Shown here one piece after another: positions 23,633-32,150 of a DNA stretch of 64,000 bases. Source of the stretch: Lactarius indigo (lineage: Eukaryota > Basidiomycota > Agaricomycetes > Russulales > Russulaceae); assembly GCA_025766275.1 (NCBI GenBank), contig JAFKAC010000002.1, forward strand, positions 2,542,001 to 2,606,000, written 5' to 3'. A model generated the notes under the pieces. It was given only the letters and a program-made list of their open reading frames with translations, made no database searches and was not told the DNA's origin. The translations under genes were made by a program, and so were the position numbers. Position 1 is the stretch's first letter. Every line of letters begins with the position of its first letter.

Positions 23633-24481
23633 ATGGCCGCCGTCGTCACACCGTTAGACCAACCGTCGAACTACAAAGACTCGCAGGCGCGGGTGGACCG
23701 TCAAAAGCAGCATGATTTACTCCAGAAATCAACTACCCTTTATGTTTGTCTATGTTCTATCGCTGTTATTGCACACAAACGCATGTCTCCTACCTATATA
23801 GATTGGTAACCTCAGCTTCTACACGACGGAGGAGCAAATTCACGACGTGTTCTCAAAATGCGCCAACCCTGAAGATGGCGGCGGTGTAAAACGCATCATC
23901 ATGGGCCTCGACCGTCACACTCGGTATGCTACTACTCTCTATGACCGTTGCTGCTGTTGCTCCCTGACTTACGCGCCGCCTTCGGGTTAGGACGCCCTGT
24001 GGTTTTTGCTTTGTAGAGTTCTATACTCACGCAGAGGCACTTGCAAGTATGCGATATATCTCAGGCACCAAACTTGACGAGCGTATCATCCGTTGCGACT
24101 TGGACCTCGGATACCGGGAAGGCAGGCAGTTCGGCCGTGGCAAGAGCGGCGGCCAGGTACGCCCATACCACTACGGGCCTTGAGCGCACTATTCATAATG
24201 CGATACTTTAGGTTCGAGACGAGCATCGACAAGATTATGACCCTGGCAGGGGCGGGTGGGGTGCACAAGCTCAGAGGTTGGAGATCGAAAGAAGGCGCCA
24301 GGTCGAAGAACGTTATGCAGATGTGGAGGTGGGTGGTCTTGTGGCGGCTGGCGGCGAAGAGTGGAAACAAATACATGCGGTTCCCGTGGAATCGCCTCTC
24401 AAGCGTGGTCGGTCGCCCGACGTCGAGGACGACAGTTCTCGACAACGTACCAGGGTGGACGAAGACACTGGGCGGATGTAA
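23633..24481 (+). CDS. CBC2: Nuclear cap-binding complex small subunit CBP20
   Basis: RNA-binding subunit that holds the m7G cap of nascent Pol II transcripts with CBP80. Exons 23633-23743, 23802-23923, 23991-24156, 24212-24481 give 222 aa. The RRM shows RNP2 IGNLSFYT and RNP1 CGFCFVEF. The N-terminal [13 protein letters not shown] and the segment [32 protein letters not shown] are CBP20 signatures, including cap-contact residues. The C-terminus is charged and extends past the human protein, with a basic stretch SPLKRGRSP as a possible NLS. Head to head with RPT3 (124 bp between ATGs). Confidence 0.95.
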
Positions 24482-24592
24482 CTTCTACTTTGTTTCTGTA
24501 TTCTATTCTCTTGTCGTGCTGCATCCAGTCTCTGCATCGATGGGTTGCAAACATCTAAATTGTAGGGATGGACGGTCTACGTATAGTCACTG

Positions 24593-25445
24593 TCAATGGA
24601 TAGGTTGGGCCCGAATGGTATACTTGTCCTCCCAGGTGTCGGGTTCATAGTTTGTCATATGGACATTCCGTACAAGCCTGAATGCTTCCGATGGCGAGGA
24701 GAGACGGACAAGTACTCGAGAGGTTAACTCTCTCTTCGTATTCCTGTATAATATGGCCATGTTAGTCGAACGGCTAAGACCTCCAGTTGAACTCACGATT
24801 CCAATTTGACCACCTCTGCTTGGCCACCCATGAGTTTATAATTCTTCAAAAACCTCCGCACGCCATCCGCCGAGATCCTTCCGGGCAATCCAGAGAGCAA
24901 CACGCTCCTCCCACCGTCGGTAATCCCGCCCTGACTGCCATTGCCAGTGACGACGTTCCGCTGAGAAGCCTCTTCGCGCCCTTTAAGCCCGCGCGAGCGC
25001 ATTCTGATTTCGGTGGGGGGCGGCATGGTACGAGGTGTCATCGTGTGCCCGAAAAACCTCAGCTGCTTAAGGGCCCCTGTGACCTTTGGGAGGACAGACG
25101 GCTGGGAGAGCGTGAGGACAGCGCTTCCGGTAGGTTCGAACCGCTGATACTCAAGCGCGACTACGAAGATGTTAGAGGGATTAGACACGGCGGACACTTC
25201 GTAATAACCTTTCATTATGTTGTGTATTTTATTCCGTCCCAGTAAACGGGTGATATCCGCTGGGGTGGTCGTGCGAGGGAGACCAGTGAGCCTGACATGA
25301 AGATCTGAATGACCTTGGGTGGTGATCACTGAGAAAAAAAGAAACTATGTCATACAAGCCCGAACTCACCTTTTGACAAAGAAAAGGACTTTGACCTTGC
25401 TGTACCCAGGGCAGCGCCGCGGACTGCACCGAGAGCAGCAGACAT
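24593..25445 (-). CDS. RRM-like protein with possible mitochondrial presequence, function unknown
   Basis: Three exons, complement(24593-24743, 24797-25328, 25370-25445), encode 252 aa. The N-terminus MSAALGAVRGAALGTARSKS is free of acidic residues and rich in Ala, Arg and Ser, as in mitochondrial targeting sequences. Two RRM-like folds are suggested: DLHVRLTGLPRTTTPADITR near residue 35, and RSVLLSGLPGRISADGVRR with RFLKNYKL near residue 160. Each is followed by a beta-alpha pattern. Between them lies a basic linker. I do not recognise an orthologous named protein; the RRM calls are by pattern only and RNP1 consensus residues are weak. Head to head with the spliceosomal gene SNRNP27, only 71 bp between ATGs. 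Confidence 0.7.
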
Positions 25446-25516
25446 GGTATTCAGGACGTGAACGGCCTTTGCACGTGATCTCACGCGTCGAACCTCTTTA
25501 TCAAACCACTGCATAC

Positions 25517-26436
25517 ATGTCTTCGCGGCACGACCATAGGCGGCGTGATAGGAGTTGGGAACGAGACGACAGGGACAGGGACAGAGACAGAGACCGCCAT
25601 TCGCGGCGTAGGAGCAGCCGGTCGCGTAGTCCACCAAGACGGGGTGGCACAGACTCAAGGCGACCAGGTATGTGATATCAACACTTGCTCGTGTCCAACC
25701 ATAATAACACTAGTACAATGATTTTTAAAGATAGACGAGACTACGGACGAGACAAGGACGAGGAAAGGCGGGACAGGGATTCGCGTGACTCTCGTCGTCG
25801 CGATGACCGAGACCGACGAGATTCAAGTCGGAGAGGTGGAGAAAAAGAACGCGATCGACACGACAAGGACAAAAGGGACGGTGAAAGGGTCAGAGATGGT
25901 GAGCGCGAACCGGCGAGGGAAGACGAGCGGAACTTTCGGACGGATTCCGAACCCCGAGAGACGGGAAAGTCGACACAATTCCAAGGTCTGCCCTTAGGTC
26001 TCTAACTGACTGATTTCTGATGTTAATGCTATCTTGATACCTCTCTAGGGCAATCGTCGACCCCCGCCTCTCAAAAGGTCACTCCTCCGCGGATTGACGA
26101 GGAGGGTGAGGCAGAGGAGGGCGAAGCAATGGGAGCCCTGAACGATGACGAGGAGGCTATGTTGGCCATGATGGGGATGACGGGCTTCGGGTCCACTAAA
26201 GTAACATTCCTCAAATTTCCCACTGCGTTTTCCCTTACGGCCAACCTCCTTGCACTTTCTAGGGTCAGCACGTTCAAGGGAACCAAGAAGGTTCGGCCAA
26301 CGTCAAGAAGTCACGAACTTGGAGACAATACATGAATAGGTATGTCCAGGCTGAGGCCTTCCCCTGTAACTTTGCCTGACGCAAATATCAAACCAGGCGG
26401 GGAGGATTCAACAGGCCCCTTGACAAGATAAAATAG
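25517..26436 (+). CDS. SNRNP27: U4/U6.U5 tri-snRNP 27-kDa protein
   Basis: Spliceosomal RS-domain protein of the tri-snRNP. Five exons, 25517-25667, 25731-25985, 26049-26200, 26263-26339, 26397-26436, give 224 aa. The first 140 residues are an Arg/Asp/Ser repeat region, with RDRDRDRD-like and SRSRSPPRR stretches. The conserved C-terminal domain is unmistakable: EEAMLAMMGMTGFGSTKG, GSANVKKSRTWRQYMNRRGGFNRPLD. Ends with DKIK and TAG at 26434-26436. The Arg/Asp repeats are encoded by degenerate purine-rich codons. Introns are 57-63 nt. Confidence 0.93.
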
Positions 26437-26893
26437 TTCACACGCTTCCACCTGTGTCGCTTTTGTTCGGACACAGACTGAACTCCGAGGCTCGAGTTAC
26501 AACCCTATGACGCAGGTTCTGCTTCGTAGCTGTGGACTTCGATCTGATATCGTGACGGTAGATTGCCTTGGTACACACTGCTGCTTTCGATTATGGTAAT
26601 GATGATAGGACAGGGCAAGGGTTGAACGTTGAACATCTCATCCTTCACTTCATGGTAGTAATCAAATAGTAGTTGCCATTGCCTACACTGTCTCACGGAG
26701 ACATGGAAATGTAAAAGTCTAATCACAACAACAGCACCACATTCGTAGATAATAGTACACACCAACTAAGACGGCGATGGTGATGCAAAGTAACAAAACA
26801 TCGCAGAAGTACAGTAAGTCGTGCATATAATGGCGGAGGTCTCGCAGAGCATTGAGCCAGTGCTAGGGCAAAATGCACTGTCGAACTCCGCCT
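26437..26893. other. Intergenic region between SNRNP27 and eIF1 3' ends
   Basis: About 460 bp between two convergent stop codons, expected to be 3' UTR sequence. A minus-strand open frame at 26505-26765 lacks any motif and is not supported. Confidence 0.5.
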
Positions 26894-27386
26894 TCAGAAC
26901 CCATGCAGCTTGATTGAGGCACGCGGTATACCGTTCTCAGTGAGGAAGGTTGAAATCTTCGCTCGCTGATCGCCTTGGAGCTGAATCACTTGTCCCATCT
27001 CTTCGTCTTCCACTAGGGTGCCGTTGCAGGCAAATTCCTGATAGTCAACAGAATTCAGCGATAAGAAAGGACCCCAGATAGATGGTAAGCACCTTCTTGA
27101 AGGCCTTTAGGATCTTCTTCGAGTCATACTCTGTAGTCAGGAATGAGCATCGCAACAGGGAATAAACAGCAAGGTTTCACTCACCCTTTGGAAGACCTTG
27201 CAACGTTGTCAGAGTCTTGCGCCCATTTCGCTGCTGAATGCGGATGTGGATGTAACTCTGCCTTCCGGGCTCGTCGGCTGCGAGCGGGTCGGCGGCGTCG
27301 GCGAAGGGATCTAGGGACAAGTGAGGAGACAAAGAATGTGGAAACGAATGATACGGACCGAAAGTGTTGAGGTTCTGCACGCTCAT
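26894..27386 (-). CDS. SUI1: Translation initiation factor eIF1 (SUI1)
   Basis: Small 40S-bound factor that enforces start-codon selection. Exons complement(26894-27037, 27093-27130, 27185-27310, 27359-27386) give 111 aa, the family's usual size. Opens MSVQNLNTFDPF. The SUI1 domain shows IHIRIQQRNGRKTLTTLQGLP, the basic YDSKKILKAFKKEFACNGT, and QGDQRAKISTFL. It ends in KLHGF, as eIF1 does. The first exon is 28 nt. Divergent from the FYV7-like gene, 165 bp between ATGs. Confidence 0.96.
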
Positions 27387-27551
27387 GCGATGAAAGAAAA
27401 TAAGCAATGAAAATCGAGTTGAGGTCGATGATGGCGGTTGAGGAAGGAAACAAGAAAGGGCATCTCTTCCCAGATTTATGCGGCGCCTGACTCGGTAATA
27501 TTATTACGTCATCCGTGATTCCGATCGCACCTCGTCACGGTGACGAGAGCC

Positions 27552-28172
27552 ATGGATAAGAGTAAGAGAAAACCGCCGTCATTCCGTCACCTTCCACAGG
27601 AGCGCGGTATGTTATCGGTACGCCTCATTAAGGGTACCATACTAAATCTTTATGTCATAGCAAAGAAGTTGAAAAAGGAATGGGTTATCAAACAAAAGAT
27701 CAAATCGAAGTGGAAATCACAAAAGCGCAGGGAAGGTATTCTTCCCAAACCCGACACGTCGACTCAAACCCTCCAACCACCGAGTCTTCGCGAAGAACGG
27801 AGTGTATCCGAGGATGATACTGGAATCGACGAGAATGGTGACGAAGTACAACAAAGCTCCGACGATGAGCCAGTGCCATCAGCGTCTGTCCTACAAATCA
27901 AGCAGGGGCCGCACGAACAAACGAAAGACGCCCCATGCACTGGCTCGTCTTTACGAGAACTCCAGAAGCAGGGATATTCACCTGCATCATTGCACCACTA
28001 CAAGTCACGTCCCCTGCGCCGCCCAAAGAGCCGCATAGCCAGCAACGAGGTTTCTTTTCGAAAACGAGAAGCTAGTATAGGCGCTCCTAAGCGCGGTCGG
28101 GGTGGCGGTCAGCCCAATATGCGCTTGCGTATGACCGCCATGCTAGAGAAAATCAAACGCGATTGTTCATGA
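27552..28172 (+). CDS. Probable rRNA-processing protein, FYV7/TAP26-like
   Basis: Exons 27552-27606 and 27661-28172 encode 188 aa. The N-terminal segment is very basic (AKKLKKEWVIKQKIKSKW). The middle is acidic and Ser-rich (SEDDTGIDENGDE), and the C-terminus is basic with a short conserved-looking block, GQPNMRLRMTAMLEKIKRD. This organisation and the terminal block resemble fungal FYV7/TAP26 ribosome-biogenesis proteins, but the resemblance is recalled, not measured. Nuclear or nucleolar location is expected from the composition. No enzymatic motif. Its 3' end converges with PP4R2, 67 bp apart. Confidence 0.5.
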   Translation: MDKSKRKPPSFRHLPQERGMLSVRLIKGTILNLYVIAKKLKKEWVIKQKIKSKWKSQKRREGILPKPDTSTQTLQPPSLREERSVSEDDTGIDENGDEVQQSSDDEPVPSASVLQIKQGPHEQTKDAPCTGSSLRELQKQGYSPASLHHYKSRPLRRPKSRIASNEVSFRKREASIGAPKRGRGGGQPNMRLRMTAMLEKIKRDCS

Positions 28173-28239
28173 TGGTCACTAACTTGCTACCCGACTACAA
28201 CACAACAGCCAACACGACTTCCCAATCAGATTGGTTGTC

Positions 28240-29405
28240 CTAGCTTTTGTTCTCTTTGTCGCCATCTCGCTCGTCTAGCATAGGATCTGTCAAATTATCA
28301 TCTTCCCTCTGCCTCTTTGTGTCCCGCTCATCTTCTACATGGTCGGATGCACGAATAAACCGGTCTTCCAGGCTAATGGCACCCGAGCTACCTCCGGTGC
28401 TCGTTACAGAGGTCAACGCCGTCGGTCGGTCGCTGAGGTGTCCAGGGTTCGGGTCATCAAGTTCGTCCACAAGACCCAGTTCTCTAGGTTCTATACTCAA
28501 GGGGTCCGCGTCTAGAGGAGCGCCTCCGCTGTGCTCAATCCCGTTGAGGTTCAAAGGTGATGGCGGTGGACTGCGTGAGCGAGAGCGCCTCGCGTCATCG
28601 TGTAAGAACGAGATGGGTGAAAAAAGCGGTGTGCTTGGGACGGAGGTAGACAAAAGGCCCGCTCGGGTAGCCGCGATGCCCATGGTATCTTTCGGCTGCG
28701 ACGGCAGAGGAGGAAAGGAGTTCCACGTAGATGTCACAAACAGCGACTTCTCCAAAGCGCGACAATATTTCCCGAGTGCAGTGTAATTCTCTCTAGGTCG
28801 TGCGCAAAGATCGGCAAGACGCTGAATTGTGAATGGCGCACTGTGGATATGCGGTTCAAACGTCATCTTAAACCAGGAGGAAAAGGGGACTTACGAGTCG
28901 AATCCATCTAGTTGTGAGTAAAGTGTCTCCTTTGCTGCAGCAGCTTCCTCCGCCGTATATTCTGCTTTTGGCGCTTCGTTTGGATTTGATTCGTCGCGCT
29001 CACGCGACGTGAACGGAGGTAATTTCAAGCCCCCGTTCGTTGATGGGCGTGGTGAAAACGGTGGGACGTAAATGGACGATGTTTTGTGAGAATCGGCGAG
29101 AAATGCGGCGATATTCTAACAAGATGCGATGAGATGGCTGCGTGTGCTCTCCAGGGGGCGGGTACCTGGTCAATTTTATATTTGATAATGTCACGTAACT
29201 TGGGCCAGTCTACACTGCAATTGTAAAGACCAGGTGGATCAGTGCCACAGCGATTGTAAGGGGAAAGGGCCGAACTCCAGTTCATCAGTCGAGGAGATAC
29301 GCTCGAGCGTCGTGTCGTACCCTAAGCGTTCAATAGGACGGATTATCAGGTGCACGGTTACCGCGTCTCACCTTGAGACCATTGAAAGTCCAAAGCCGAA
29401 GACAT
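28240..29405 (-). CDS. PPP4R2: Protein phosphatase 4 regulatory subunit 2 (PP4R2/Psy4-like)
   Basis: Core regulatory subunit of the PP4 phosphatase, involved in DNA-damage signalling. Exons complement(28240-28840, 28895-29115, 29166-29214, 29249-29321, 29372-29405) encode 325 aa. PP4R2 landmarks: VDWPKLRDIIKYKI, then PFTIQRLADLCARP and CRALEKSLFVTSTW in the N-terminal half. The rest is acidic and low-complexity with short basic patches (RRSRSRSPPPS, KRQRED), typical for this family. The intron 29215-29248 is only 34 nt. It is needed to avoid a stop and to restore the WPKLRDIIKYKI frame. Divergent from the PAP2 phosphatase gene. Confidence 0.8.
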
Positions 29406-29507
29406 CCTCGCCGTCAATAGCGTCCCAGTGCTGAACCACACAGCTTACCGACACAGCTCACTGCGAGCGGGCACCGGCCTCCACGGCTACCTGTTCCGGT
29501 CGAGGGT

Positions 29508-29520
29508 CACGTGCCACGTG
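29508..29520. promoter_or_regulatory. Tandem CACGTG E-boxes between PP4R2 and the PAP2 gene
   Basis: Two CACGTG hexamers (29508-29513 and 29515-29520) separated by one base, in the 186-bp shared promoter. They lie about 70 bp upstream of the PAP2 ATG and about 100 bp upstream of the PP4R2 ATG. These are candidate bHLH binding sites; assignment to either gene is not possible from position. Confidence 0.45.
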
Positions 29521-29538
29521 CGCCCGAGTCCGCAGCAG

Positions 29539-29544
29539 TATAAA
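29539..29544 (+). promoter_or_regulatory. Possible TATA box of the PAP2 phosphatase gene
   Basis: TATAAA 48 bp upstream of the ATG at 29592, just downstream of the tandem E-boxes. The spacing would leave a short leader. Sequence match only. Confidence 0.4.
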
Positions 29545-29591
29545 GCTTCCTATCCCTACGCCCGAGGGACCCAAAAGTGATCAAGAACAAG

Positions 29592-31135
29592 ATGCCCTTT
29601 TTCTTCGGGAATGCTGGTTCTCCATCTTATGGCCATAGAACGAAATTACTTATCTCCTATGCACCTGACTGGTGGGTCACTCCATAAGACCTGCGAAGGG
29701 TATTAATCAACGGACGTTTACCAGGATTCTCACAATATCGTTGTCGTGCGTACCTCCATTCAGCCTACCGAGTTGTGATCGCAGCTCAAATGTCATTACC
29801 AGCGTGGCCTTCTATCTCCTTGACAAAGTAGATGGTTTCAAGCGTGAATTCTCTGTATCAGATACCTCGTGTGTACCATTCCCTCATCGCTCTTGGACTA
29901 AACTGATTTGAGACCAGTTTGCGCCATCCGTGAGTGCTTGAGTTTTTGACAGTACGAGCTGCTGCAAGATAGACTAATTCACCATCTCGCAGATATGCTG
30001 TACATGAAAGAGTACCCGTACGTGCCATTCAACTTCTAGTCGCTACCTATTCTTATTGTTTTTCTAGGATACCGCCCTCTATCTCATTGCATTCGTAGCC
30101 CCGCTGGTCTTGCAGTGGATCATCAACCTTTTTACGACACGCTCTCTGTGGGACGCGCATAACAGCGCTCTTGGTCGTACGATGCGATTATTGTCTCGAA
30201 TTCTGCTGTATCCTCACCTTGTTTTCTGAAATCCAGTGGTCTTGTCCCTCTCTCTTGCAGGTGCTTTCACGCAAGTCGTCAAAGTAACGGTCGGCCGTCC
30301 ACGTCCAGGTGAAGTTACGGATTGTCGTTGCACATTCTCAACTAACCGACTCGTGTCAACTAGATATTATCGATCGCTGCCAGCCAAACTCTGGCACGGT
30401 CGATCCACCTTTTGGGCTCTCCTCTGTAGCAATATGCCACCAATCTGATAGGCATATCTTGAACGACGGTTTCAGGAGCTTCCCAAGCGGACATTCAAGT
30501 TGTGCGTTATTCCGTGAACCCCGCAAATAATATAGACGTCCTGATGTCCCCTGCAGTATCCTTTGCTGGTTTAACCTTCTTATCCCTATATATTGCCGGG
30601 AAGTTGCTTTTATTTGACTCGCGTGGTCATACGGTTTGTCATTCATACATCGGCTTTGAGCACGAAATGGCTTGGCTGACTCAGGCCCCCAGCCCAAGGT
30701 TTGGCTTTCCGTTCTCCCGCTCTTCGGGGCTGCGCTCGTCGCTATCAGCCGTACGATGGACTACCGACGTTGGTGCCATTTGTTCCGTCAAACCTTGTGC
30801 ACGCTGGACTCACTTATTATCAATCCACAGACCACTGGCAGGACGTCGTTGCTGGTTCATGTCTTGGTATTCTTACCGCCTACTTTTCATACAGACTCTA
30901 TTATCCTCCCCTCTCTTCCGAAATCGCACATCTCCCATTCTCTCCAAGGATACATCGCCTGGACGCTTCACTTCCTTCCCATGTTCACCCTGAAGATAGT
31001 CTGTACTATCATAGGCGGCCAGGAAGCGACGCAGAGGTGGAGCTCCTTCAAGGAACGGCGAGGGGGGGTGACCCTGCGCCGTTGGACCAAGCGTGGAAGC
31101 AAGGTCCTAGTGTGGAAAGTGGCCTCTCTCGATGA
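29592..31135 (+). CDS. PAP2-family lipid phosphate phosphatase (DPP1/LPP-like)
   Basis: Membrane phosphatase for phosphatidate, diacylglycerol pyrophosphate or related lipids. Eleven exons (29592-29671, 29725-29745, 29803-29868, 29918-29929, 29993-30017, 30068-30173, 30237-30308, 30364-30501, 30557-30633, 30693-30768, 30831-31135) join in frame to 325 aa. All three PAP2 signatures are present: KVTVGRPRP, FPSGHSS, and SRTMDYRHHWQDV. The last is split by an intron between R and H. About six hydrophobic segments alternate with loops, as expected. The 12-nt fourth exon completes TSLRHPYAVHERVP. The cytosolic C-terminus (from about 250) is hydrophilic. Whether the enzyme is Golgi (LPP1), vacuolar (DPP1) or ER cannot be told. 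Confidence 0.88.
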
Positions 31136-31737
31136 CTGAGAAGGGGCATTCATTTCTTCCGGGAGCGATCGATACTCACGTAACTTTCGACTTTTACTGT
31201 ATGGTGCACAGGGCTTGCAATATGTGCTAGCGAAAATATTGATATAGTTGACGTATTGGGTAGCTTGGGTTTCTTGAGAAGGCTGTCCACGCGTCGAGCG
31301 CGTACACTGGTCTATGTGAATTGTCACTAGACGCCCAAACCGCGTGCTTGCCCTAACCCCATCGGCGAACGTTTTAATTACCACTTGAGGCACAGACTAC
31401 GAAGCGGCTAATATGCGGTGTGCAAACGATGCAGACAGAACACATTTATTTAGAGAAGCAGGCAAATTTAGAACGGGGGAGAGAGAACAGGGAGCATGAT
31501 AGCAACTGAACATTGAATTCATTACAGCAAGGTCTGAAGATCTGGACAGCCATTCTTGTGTGGATCGTTCGTTGGGCTTCACGGGTTCTTTCAACATTTA
31601 AAGACTCTTAAATAATATGGCCATAAAATTTAATTATACAAACTTTCCAATTATGGACTATAAAAATTATTTAAGTATCAGTCACCGCATTTCCCCAAGT
31701 TTTGCAGGATTATGTTCACATTAAGGAACTACCTCTC
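31136..31737. other. Intergenic, AT-rich, no gene recognised
   Basis: About 600 bp between the PAP2 gene and mL54, notably AT-rich at 31610-31690. It likely holds the PAP2 3' UTR and the mL54 promoter. Open frames on the minus strand (30968-31393, 31397-31597) overlap the PAP2 exon or lack motifs. Confidence 0.5.
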
Positions 31738-32150
31738 ATGTTAACCTCTTACATCCTCCGGTGGTCACCTCGCGCCTTCTGTGTACGCTCATACGCATTG
31801 AAGGTTACCCCCAGTGTACCAAATGCTGTGCCAGAGCAGGTGACAGCCCGAGCTCCTTCGACAGGAGGTGAGTGCGAACACGTTTGACGCGTCAGCTCGA
31901 AACTCCTGCGAGACGTGCAGCCGCAGTGTCTTCGTGTCCCCAAGACACTGTTCTCGCCGGTTTGAATTATATGAAGGACCAGCCACCGGTACTCGCTCTC
32001 GCAGACGAAGAGTATCCGCCTTGGTTATGGAAGTTGCTTGACAATACGGAATTGCCAGACGACGGGCCTGGTGGAAAAGCGGAAAAACGTCGCCTGAGGA
32101 AGGAGAATAGACAGCGCATACGAGATCAAAATTTCATGAAGACTCAGTGA
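31738..32150 (+). CDS. MRPL37: Mitochondrial large-subunit ribosomal protein mL54
   Basis: Exons 31738-31867 and 31921-32150 encode 119 aa. The N-terminus (MLTSYILRWSPRAFCVRSYA) is a classic mitochondrial presequence with Arg and hydroxyl residues and no acids. The conserved part reads SSCPQDTVLAGLNYMKDQP, ALADEEYPPWLWKLLD, then a basic tail (KAEKRRLRKENRQRIRDQN) as in mL54/Mrpl37. A 10-codon upstream ORF starting at ATG 31712 overlaps the first codons in another frame and ends at 31744. It could damp translation, or the transcription start may lie inside it. The intron is 53 nt. Confidence 0.88.

Noticed and set aside
25135..25146. GGTTCGAACC string resembling a tRNA B box
   Set aside because: It lies inside the coding exon of the RRM-like protein and no cloverleaf could be formed around it.
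26505..26765. Minus-strand ORF between SNRNP27 and eIF1
   Set aside because: It sits where two 3' UTRs are expected, and has no motif or splice context.
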